Shown here: positions 15,992 to 21,409 of the stretch, one piece after another
Position numbering within the stretch: position 1 is the first letter of the stretch
How the letters are laid out: each line of letters opens with the position of its first letter
Source of the DNA: Clostridiales bacterium
GTDB taxonomy: Bacteria > Bacillota > Clostridia > Saccharofermentanales > Saccharofermentanaceae
NCBI GenBank assembly: GCA_016930475.1
Contig: JAFGGR010000066.1
Location: forward strand, 1-23,300
Length of the DNA stretch: 23,300 nt
Reading direction: 5' to 3'
Translations under genes and position numbers: made by a program
Notes under the pieces: model-generated
What the model saw: the letters and a program-made list of their open reading frames with translations, nothing else
The model's database searches: none
Told to the model about the DNA's origin: nothing

Positions 15992-16356
15992 GCTGAAAAC
16001 CCCCTCTTGATCATTTCGTAAATCTCATCCGCGGATATGTTGAGACGTTTGGCCTCGGAGGCCAAAGATTTGATATACCGCTCGAAAAACTGGCTCTTTC
16101 TTTTTTCGCGCAAAACCTTAACTGCGCCCTTGGAAACAAACATACCCAACCCTCTCTTCTTATAAATAATATTGTCCTCGACGAGGATATTGATCCCCTT
16201 GAGCGCCGTGGCGGGATTCATCTTGAAGCGCACGGATATTTCCGTTGTCGAAGGGATCTGAGATTCCTCCGGAAACGCGCCGGACAGGATCCCGTCTTCC
16301 AACTGTTCCGCCAGTTGGATAAATATCGGTCGTTCTTCCTCAAAGCGTAGATCCAT
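15988..16356 (-). CDS. GntR-family transcriptional regulator, YtrA subfamily
   Basis: 122 residues: a winged helix (about 3-70) with RPIFIQLAEQLEDGILSG, IPSTTEISVRFKMNPATALK and a wing IYKKRGLGMFVS, then a short C-terminal helical dimerisation tail (about 75-122). Lacking the large effector domain of other GntR proteins and heading an ABC operon define the YtrA subfamily. It probably represses its own operon by binding the palindrome at 16409-16430, which overlaps the transcription start. AAAGGAG is 7 nt before ATG 16356, preferred over the unsupported longer frame to 16377. Stop overlaps the ATPase start by 4 nt. Confidence 0.92.
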   Translation of the reverse strand: MDLRFEEERPIFIQLAEQLEDGILSGAFPEESQIPSTTEISVRFKMNPATALKGINILVEDNIIYKKRGLGMFVSKGAVKVLREKRKSQFFERYIKSLASEAKRLNISADEIYEMIKRGFSA

Positions 16357-16408
16357 CCATTGTCTCCTTTCCGACAAAGCCGGAGCATTGCCTTTTTCAT
16401 GTTCGTTG

Positions 16409-16430
16409 GTTAATTACTCACGTAACTAAC
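16409..16430 (-). promoter_or_regulatory. Palindromic operator of the GntR/ABC operon
   Basis: On the minus strand GTTAGTTAC, spacer GTGA, GTAATTAAC: nine-base arms with eight complementary positions. It begins inside the -10 box and covers the expected transcription start, the classical place for a repressor. The YtrA-type regulator encoded just downstream is the likely ligand. Confidence 0.7.
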
Positions 16431-16457
16431 TATATGTCCTGAATTCAAACTTGTCAA
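16429..16457 (-). promoter_or_regulatory. Promoter of the GntR/ABC operon
   Basis: Minus strand perfect TTGACA (16452-16457), 17-nt spacer, TATAGT (16429-16434). A strong promoter that would need repression; it overlaps the palindrome. Confidence 0.88.
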
Positions 16458-16510
16458 GCCCTTCTTTCGAAAATTTGTCATCCGATGATCCCCATAGGAA
16501 AAATCCATTA

Positions 16511-16519
16511 TGGTATAAT
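16511..16519 (+). promoter_or_regulatory. Extended -10 promoter of the kinase-like/HPRT pair
   Basis: TGG then perfect TATAAT (16514-16519), with no good -35. Predicted start near 16526, giving a leader of about 88 nt before TTG 16614. It lies inside the longer open frame that begins at 16485, which speaks against that upstream start. Confidence 0.6.
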
Positions 16520-16613
16520 TTTCTTATCGAAACACACGCCCGAAGAAGCCCGTTACAACGATCACGATGGCGTCGGGTCAAACAGAGAGTTATTCTCCGA
16601 AGGGAGAGCATCA

Positions 16614-17570
16614 TTGGCGATAATCACGATTTCCAGACAGATGGGCAGTCTCGGGGATGAGGTTGCGGAAGCGTTATCCAGCAAGTTGAATTGGGAACTG
16701 ATCACAAGGAAGCACCTGATCGACCGCTTTTTTGCCGACGTCACCGACGCTCAGCAGAAACACATGCTGAATGAGAGCGCGAAGTACTATCTTACGGAAC
16801 TTAAAGGCTACGGCACTTTTCGCGATCTGCTTGAGCAATCGCTTTTCGATCTGGCCGGATCACAGCCCATGATATTGGTCGGCTTCGGCTCACAGGTCAT
16901 TTTCGCCGATGACCCGCAAGCCGTCCACGTCCGGATCATCGCACCCGAGTGGACGCGATTGAGCCGCGTCCGCAAGCAATTTCACGTATCCGAAGAGGAT
17001 GCGGAGCAGATCCTGTCCGTTGCGGACAAGAAACACAAACGTTTTGTTTCCACCGTGTTCGGCGCGGATTTGACGGACTCATCGCACTATCACATCACGC
17101 TCAATACAGCCGGTGTCAGCGTTGATGAGTGTGTAACAGCCATAATCGCGCTCCAGCAGGAGCACGAGCTTTTGTATCGTATTCGAGGTGAGAGCGACGA
17201 AGCCGAGACGATCGATCACATGGCTGACGTACCTGTTTTTCACAATCCTTCCGAGGCCGAATTCGCGCGTATCCTCGATATGTATCAGATCGAATGGAAA
17301 TACGAACCCAAGACCTTTCCGGTCGAATGGGATGCCGAAGGCAACATCACGCTCGCCTTCAGTCCGGATTTCTACCTTACGAAGTTTGACACCTATCTCG
17401 AATTGACGACGATGAGCCAGAAATACGTCACCGAGAAGAACAAGAAGCTCAAGAAGGTCCGCGAGCTTTATCCGGGCACGAATATCAAGATCGTATACAA
17501 GAAAGATTTCATTTCGCTGATCGAACGCTTTAAAACATTCGGCGGCGGGAACCGGGAGAACGGGGCATGA
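16614..17570 (+). CDS. Cytidylate-kinase-like protein with C-terminal PD-(D/E)XK-like domain
   Basis: 318 residues. Residues 1 to about 195 resemble the cytidylate-kinase-like family: an opening ITISRQMGSLGDEVAEAL strand/P-loop/helix (P-loop about 7-14, without the canonical GKS/T), then a mostly helical nucleotide-kinase-like body with the RIIAPEWTRLSRV region. Residues about 215-318 are a separate alpha/beta domain: AEFARILDMYQIEWKYEP, a beta hairpin with FPVEWDAEGNITLAFSPDFYL (Asp252), LELTT (Glu263) and a basic helix KNKKLKKVRELYP. The helix-Asp-(E-x-T)-Lys-helix order resembles PD-(D/E)XK nuclease folds, with Thr in place of the Lys. Function unknown. TTG 16614 is chosen since AAGGGAGAG precedes it by about 5-7 nt and a promoter falls inside the longer frame. 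ATGA overlap with the next gene. Confidence 0.75.
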   Translation: MAIITISRQMGSLGDEVAEALSSKLNWELITRKHLIDRFFADVTDAQQKHMLNESAKYYLTELKGYGTFRDLLEQSLFDLAGSQPMILVGFGSQVIFADDPQAVHVRIIAPEWTRLSRVRKQFHVSEEDAEQILSVADKKHKRFVSTVFGADLTDSSHYHITLNTAGVSVDECVTAIIALQQEHELLYRIRGESDEAETIDHMADVPVFHNPSEAEFARILDMYQIEWKYEPKTFPVEWDAEGNITLAFSPDFYLTKFDTYLELTTMSQKYVTEKNKKLKKVRELYPGTNIKIVYKKDFISLIERFKTFGGGNRENGA

Positions 17571-18100
17571 TGGATGATCCGGATATTCGAAAAGTTTTAT
17601 TTTCGGAAGAGACACTGAAACAGAAGGTCACAGAGCTCGGTCGGAGGATCTCCGAAGATTATCGGGACAAGGAGCTCGTACTCATTGCCGTGCTCAAGGG
17701 TTCTATGTATTTTTTCGCGGATCTGACACGCGCGATCGATATTCCAATCGGAGTCGACATGATCTCCATCGGCAACATTCCCGACACGACAAGTCAGACG
17801 GGGATCGTTCGCATCACCAAGGATCTCGACTTAAGCATCACGGGAAAGCATGTCCTGGTCATTGAAGATATTATCCGGACCGGACTGACGACCGCGTACC
17901 TGATCCAGAACCTCGGAGCCAGAAAACCCATCGACATCCGGGTGTGCACGCTTCTTTATAATCCGGACCGGATGCTGATCAATATCCCCATCGCCTATTA
18001 CGGATTTGAGGTCAAAGAGTCCTGGTTAGTCGGTTACGGCATGGATGTCGGTGAGAAATGGCGCAATCTTCCCTTTATCGGAGAACTCGAGCACCGTTAG
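17567..18100 (+). CDS. hpt: Hypoxanthine-guanine phosphoribosyltransferase-like protein with altered active site
   Basis: 177 residues, full length for bacterial HPRT. It has VLIAVLKGSMYFFADL (PPi loop Leu-Lys-Gly), the flexible-loop region SIGNIPDTTSQTGIVRITKDLD, the PRPP motif VLVIEDIIRTGLTT (96-109) and the ending VGYGMD..WRNLPFIGEL. Classical HPRT joins PRPP with hypoxanthine or guanine. In this protein Arg104 stands where the PRPP motif normally has the second Asp (EDIIDTG), the proposed catalytic base. The base-binding Lys of the KPDYVGFEIP region is also replaced (NIPIAYYGFEV). Activity may differ from the classical enzyme, or another residue takes over. Start ATG 17567 overlaps the upstream stop by 4 nt (ATGA); GGGAG lies about 8 nt upstream. 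The pairing with the fused kinase-like protein suggests a joint role. Confidence 0.85.
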   Translation: MMDDPDIRKVLFSEETLKQKVTELGRRISEDYRDKELVLIAVLKGSMYFFADLTRAIDIPIGVDMISIGNIPDTTSQTGIVRITKDLDLSITGKHVLVIEDIIRTGLTTAYLIQNLGARKPIDIRVCTLLYNPDRMLINIPIAYYGFEVKESWLVGYGMDVGEKWRNLPFIGELEHR

Positions 18101-18120
18101 GCCTCCTGTATTTTTCAACA

Positions 18121-18154
18121 CAAAACGAAACGCCCGCTTCCAATGAAGCGGGCG
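18121..18154 (-). terminator. Intrinsic terminator of the candidate ncRNA
   Basis: A perfect 10-bp stem (18145-18154 with 18131-18140), loop CAAT read on the plus strand, followed on the minus strand by TTTCGTTTTG. On the plus strand the stem is followed by CCTCTATCTCC, so it serves the minus-strand transcript rather than hpt. hpt has no other visible terminator. Confidence 0.85.
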
Positions 18155-18617
18155 CCTCTATCTCCAGTCCCTTTAGGGACAAAAAGGGGCTCCAGCGAAC
18201 CTATTTGATACTACCAATGCTGTCCGGCTGCCCTTTATTATCTGCGAATCTCTATAGCCCGACTCATGAACCGTATCTTCATGGACTTACTTGGTTCGAA
18301 CTAGGTGTCCTCGCCGTTCTATCCTTCTGATTCCGGATCTACCCGGTTCCGACTTTCGTCTTCTCCGTTCAATCCTTCCGACCCACCGGACATCCCGTTT
18401 CGACTTACGCCTACTCGTTCCTTCCTTCAGATCTTGACTCACTCTGCCTTGCTTGCGACTTGTGTCCGCCTTCGCGTCCCGTCAATCGCTATCCGCTTTC
18501 CACGACCTTACGCTCCTACCCGATTCATTGATGTGATCTCTTCTTCGAGTCCTCATTGCGTCTGATGTGGCGGCACTCCTTCTAGGTACTGGTGTTCTCT
18601 AGTATTCCCTGGAGCTT
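18121..18617 (-). ncRNA. Candidate large structured noncoding RNA (about 500 nt), unknown class
   Basis: No supported protein gene on either strand, yet the stretch is bounded like a transcript: strong promoter at 18624-18651, terminator at 18131-18154. Near the 5' end GCTCCAG can pair with CTGGAGC near 18187-18194, and ATACTA with TAGTAT near 18205-18214, closing the molecule. Inside are hairpins such as CATGAA/TTCATG (18265-18283), a GAC-GAAA-GTC tetraloop hairpin (18351-18360) and GTCCC-TAAA-GGGAC (about 18167-18180). Motifs similar to AAGTCG-(N)AAC-GG recur at about 18509, 18461, 18406, 18355 and 18303, that is every 48-55 nt. The RNA strand is purine-rich with about 23 GGA triplets. It lacks the landmark motifs of RNase P RNA, tmRNA, SRP RNA or 6S RNA. 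Class unknown; could act as a scaffold or protein sponge. Confidence 0.7.
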
Positions 18618-18623
18618 GTTTTA

Positions 18624-18651
18624 AGTATAGCATGCAGGCACTACTTGTCAA
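18624..18651 (-). promoter_or_regulatory. Strong promoter of the candidate ncRNA
   Basis: Minus strand perfect TTGACA (18646-18651), 16-nt spacer ending TGC, TATACT (18624-18629). It combines a consensus -35 with an extended -10, as strong as the tRNA promoter, which supports an abundant stable RNA starting near 18617. Confidence 0.9.
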
Positions 18652-18684
18652 GAGTTTTTTCACAACAGGAGGCGTTTTTATCGT

Positions 18685-18713
18685 TTGATTTTTGTGCATT
18701 ATAGACATAAAAT
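18685..18713 (+). promoter_or_regulatory. Promoter of the YjbQ-family gene
   Basis: TTGATT (18685-18690), 17-nt spacer, TAAAAT (18708-18713). Divergent from the ncRNA promoter, with 33 nt between the two -35 boxes. Predicted start near 18720, giving a leader of about 143 nt. Confidence 0.7.
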
Positions 18714-18720
18714 CGCCAAA

Positions 18721-18850
18721 GCCCTACATATGGGCGTTCTTCAAAATTACCTTCTGATGACAAAACGTTTCGGAAATAATTTGTTTACAGATTCGACAAC
18801 GAATCTCAAATGCAATATGATGATTTTCATCAGTAAGCCGCCGAAAAGGA
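18721..18850 (+). promoter_or_regulatory. Hairpin-rich 5' leader of the YjbQ-family gene
   Basis: Three inverted repeats in order: GCCC/GGGC (18721-18735), a perfect 7-bp AGATTCG-ACAA-CGAATCT (18789-18806) and a perfect 6-bp TGATGA-TTT-TCATCA (18818-18832). AAGGAG follows at 18846-18851. None is followed by a T run. A regulatory leader is possible; it does not match a riboswitch I know. Confidence 0.4.
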
Positions 18851-18862
18851 GTTGATATCTTC

Positions 18863-19279
18863 ATGAAATCATTTCGCAAGGAACTGCATTTTATGATCCC
18901 GTCGAGAAGGGGGATCATCAATATCACCGAGCGGGTCCGCCAAGCGATCCGTGAGAGCGGGATCCGGGAAGGCCTGGTCCTCGTCAATCCGATGCACATC
19001 ACCGCGTCGGTATTCATCAACGACGACGAGAGCGGACTGCATCACGATTACGAGGTATGGTTGGAGCGCCTAGCTCCGGAAAAGCCCTACGATCAGTATC
19101 GTCACAATGGGTACGAGGACAACGCCGACGCGCATCTCAAGCGCACGATCATGGGGCGCGAGGTCGTCGTCGCCGTGACTGACGGCGATCTGGACTTCGG
19201 GACATGGGAGCAGATCTTTTACTTTGAATTCGACGGGAAACGCGATAAACGTGTCCTGGTCAAGATCATCGGGGAATAG
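18863..19279 (+). CDS. yjbQ: YjbQ family (UPF0047) protein
   Basis: 138 residues, the full length of this small cytoplasmic beta-sandwich family. Conserved residues are present: His45 (NPMHITASV), Glu56, His60-His61-Asp62 (LHHDYE), NADAH ending in His91, and the TIMGREVVVAV and GTWEQIFYFEFDG stretches. The histidines form a presumed metal or ligand site. E. coli YjbQ was reported to have weak thiamine-phosphate synthase activity, but the true role is unsettled. AAGGAG lies 11 nt before the ATG, slightly far. The last 14 nt overlap the end of the converging MscS gene. The gene has its own promoter and an unusually structured leader. Confidence 0.93.
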   Translation: MKSFRKELHFMIPSRRGIINITERVRQAIRESGIREGLVLVNPMHITASVFINDDESGLHHDYEVWLERLAPEKPYDQYRHNGYEDNADAHLKRTIMGREVVVAVTDGDLDFGTWEQIFYFEFDGKRDKRVLVKIIGE

Positions 19280-20495
19280 CGCGCAAATCGCTTCCGCTGA
19301 TTTCCTGGAAAAGGGAAATACCAAAGACCGGCGCGATCGCGTACACATGGTCCATAATGTTCGCTTGCACCGTCTCATATTCCGTCCATTCGGTCTTCGC
19401 GGAGAACGCGTAAATCTCGATCGGGATCCCGCGGTTCTCGTACGCCAATTGGCGAACGAGGATCATCATGTCCTGCCGGATGTCCGGATGATTTTCCAGA
19501 TATCGTTTCAGATACTCCCGAAAAACACCGACATTCGTCAGGTGCGGGCTGTTGGCGGTCTCTCCTCCCGGCTTCTCGCCATGGATCGGCACACGACCCG
19601 CTTCCCGCTTTTCGCGAATATACGGCTCAAGGTATTCGATCTTTGAAAATTCCAGAAGCATCGCTTCCGTACAGAAGCGGACGCTGTTTACATCGACCTG
19701 TACGGCTCTCTTGATCCTTCTGCCCTCCGTCTGACTCATTTTGCGCCAGTTCTTGAACGTATTGGTGACCAACGTGTATGCCGGAACGGTGCTGGTTGTG
19801 TTATCGAAGTTGTCGATTTTGACCGATATGAGTGTAATTTCGCTCACGGTACCATCAATGTTATGTCCGGGGACCTCGATCCAATCGCCGATCTGCACCA
19901 GGTCATCCGTCGTCAACTGGATTCCGGCGACAAAGCCGAGAAGTGTGTCCTTGAAAACAAACGACAGAACGGCGGCGAATGCTCCGAATCCGGAAAGGAG
20001 GACCAGCGGGCTCTCATCGATCCAGGACGCGATAATCACGATGGCGAGCACGATGCCGACAACGATTTCAACGACTTGTAGAAGTCCCTTGATCGGGCGG
20101 CGCTTCGCGATTTCCTTTCTGCGGTACAGGTTGTCGATGATCTCCAGAAAAGAATCCACGATCAACATGATGATGATGATGGTGTACACCGTCACCGCCT
20201 TGATGATCCACGACTCGGCGGCCCCAAAGCCCGCGGCACTCAACCGGACCACCAGCGGCGTCATCAGATGCATCGTTCCGGGGATCAGTCGGCTTTTTTT
20301 AACGATATTGACGGTCTTGCTCTTCCGGATAACAGGGATGCGAAAAAATATCGCGGAGGCAACGCGCTTGGCGACAAAAAACAGGACAAAGCAAATGATC
20401 ACTACCAATAGGGCTCGCGTCGAATATCGTAAAATGGAGTCGATCAGTCCGGTCAGACCAAGTTTATCTATTAGGGTATCCAACCATGCAAACAT
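19266..20495 (-). CDS. MscS-family mechanosensitive ion channel (YbdG-like)
   Basis: 409 residues. Four hydrophobic segments (about 27-48, 98-117, 140-160, 163-185). The last leads into the pore-helix stretch GFGAFAAVLSFVFKDTLLGFVAGIQL and the MscS beta domain (QIGDWIEVPGHNIDGTVSEITLISVKI), followed by a cytoplasmic alpha/beta domain with an extra charged insert (about 290-325) and a C-terminal tail. The large N-terminal part and the insert place it nearer YbdG than minimal MscS. It opens under membrane tension to release solutes on osmotic downshift. AGGAGAG lies about 5 nt before the ATG. A likely extended -10, TGATATATT, is at 20557-20565 on the minus strand. Converges on the YjbQ gene with no terminator between. 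Confidence 0.93.
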   Translation of the reverse strand: MFAWLDTLIDKLGLTGLIDSILRYSTRALLVVIICFVLFFVAKRVASAIFFRIPVIRKSKTVNIVKKSRLIPGTMHLMTPLVVRLSAAGFGAAESWIIKAVTVYTIIIIMLIVDSFLEIIDNLYRRKEIAKRRPIKGLLQVVEIVVGIVLAIVIIASWIDESPLVLLSGFGAFAAVLSFVFKDTLLGFVAGIQLTTDDLVQIGDWIEVPGHNIDGTVSEITLISVKIDNFDNTTSTVPAYTLVTNTFKNWRKMSQTEGRRIKRAVQVDVNSVRFCTEAMLLEFSKIEYLEPYIREKREAGRVPIHGEKPGGETANSPHLTNVGVFREYLKRYLENHPDIRQDMMILVRQLAYENRGIPIEIYAFSAKTEWTEYETVQANIMDHVYAIAPVFGISLFQEISGSDLRAIPR

Positions 20496-20795
20496 TTATC
20501 TCTCCTGATTTCTCCGTCGGGCTTGGACAGATCTCATTGATATGCCCTTCGCTGATAATATATCATAACCGTGTGGTATTTCGCCACGAAGCGTGAGGAT
20601 CGGTCGTCCTGCCTTATTCCAAGTTATTGATTATTCATAATTATTTACAATTCTCTTTACAGTTAGCAGGGATTAACACAGTTCTCGAGTGCTACAATGT
20701 CAGAAGCGAATTCTGCCGATGCGGAAGCGTTGCCAAAGAATTCAACATTCCCGGCGCTTTTCTGGGGCACGGGAAGAAAGCAATCGGAGGGGCTC
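20496..20795. promoter_or_regulatory. Divergent promoter region between mscS-like gene and ABC operon
   Basis: 300 bases without a supported gene. The inverted repeat TGATA-ATA-TATCA (20553-20565) overlaps a minus-strand extended -10 (20557-20565). A plus-strand extended -10, TGC-TACAAT (20690-20698), lies about 98 nt before ATG 20796. An A/T-rich block (20625-20660) between them shares the 14-mer ATTCATAATTATTT with the region at about 2190-2203. No other structure seen. Confidence 0.5.
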
Positions 20796-21389
20796 ATGAA
20801 GAATTCATTAAAGCGGATCAATCGGGGAGCAGTGATGTTTCTTGTACTGCTTCTGGGCATGTCCATCTATTTCATCATTCAGTCCGGGAGCGATAAGAAG
20901 ACGCAAACCGAGCTCCGGAATATCGCGACGGACTTTATAGCCGAAACCGCAAAGCACGTCATTATTCCGGAATCGATGAGGGCGTCCGAGGGATCCGACG
21001 CAACAGCCGTATCGGAACTGGCCGAGTACTATAAAACAGCCCGTACGGGACCCTGGGGACGATTCTATTCGGATAACATACAGCTCCGGCAGTTCGCCTC
21101 CGTATGGTATGAAACCGCTCTTCAGATCCAGGCCGGAACGAATACCTACATCCTCTCGTCCGAACCGCAAATCGACACCTTCGATCGATTCACCGCATAT
21201 CGGGATGAGGCTACGCTTTACTTCACCGTTACGGATACCCGGACCATTTTGATGCCGAACGGAGAAGAGACCCTTTCCATTTTGAGTTTTTCGGAATCAT
21301 TGAGTTTTATCCGTGAAAACGATCGCTGGGTCATCGTTCAATATTCCTCCTCTCGCCTGGCTGATAACTTGGCGGAGTATTCCGAGTGA
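20796..21389 (+). CDS. Single-pass membrane protein of unknown function, ABC operon partner
   Basis: 197 residues: a short basic N-terminus, one membrane segment (about 13-30, AVMFLVLLLGMSIYFIIQ) and an extracellular domain (about 35-197) of mixed helices and strands. The domain ends in a run of beta strands (EATLYFTVTDTRTILM, ETLSILSFSESLSFI, RWVIVQYSS), suggestive of an NTF2- or ketosteroid-isomerase-like fold, though I do not recognise a family. The frame can be opened at ATG 20697, but a -10 box covers that codon. GGAGG lies 5 nt before ATG 20796. 20 nt separate its stop from the ABC ATPase start, so it probably belongs to the transporter as an accessory or sensor. Confidence 0.7.
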   Translation: MKNSLKRINRGAVMFLVLLLGMSIYFIIQSGSDKKTQTELRNIATDFIAETAKHVIIPESMRASEGSDATAVSELAEYYKTARTGPWGRFYSDNIQLRQFASVWYETALQIQAGTNTYILSSEPQIDTFDRFTAYRDEATLYFTVTDTRTILMPNGEETLSILSFSESLSFIRENDRWVIVQYSSSRLADNLAEYSE

Positions 21390-21409
21390 TGATCAATAAG
21401 GAGAGCGAT

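Noticed and set aside
16485..16613. ATG 16485 as start of the kinase-like gene
   Set aside because: An extended -10 box at 16511-16519 lies inside this extension, and the domain begins at TTG 16614 behind AAGGGAGAG.
18482..18556. 24-codon minus-strand frame inside the candidate RNA
   Set aside because: No ribosome binding site at a useful distance and very Arg-rich; the GGAG upstream is about 18 nt away. A small peptide cannot be wholly excluded.
18058..18565. Two plus-strand open frames covering the ncRNA region (18058-18330 and 18305-18565)
   Set aside because: Pro/Ser/Arg-rich products from a pyrimidine-rich strand, no ribosome binding site, and contradicted by minus-strand promoter, closing helix and terminator.
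18121..18617. Identity as RNase P RNA, tmRNA, SRP RNA, 6S RNA or a group II intron
   Set aside because: Landmark sequences (RNase P core, tmRNA tRNA-like ends, SRP tetraloop helix, domain V) are not found; a TACGGTTC near 18276 resembles the end of domain V but sits in a separate CATGAA/TTCATG hairpin.
20697..20795. ATG 20697 as start of the single-pass membrane protein
   Set aside because: The codon overlaps a TGC-TACAAT -10 box; the membrane segment and GGAGG site support ATG 20796.
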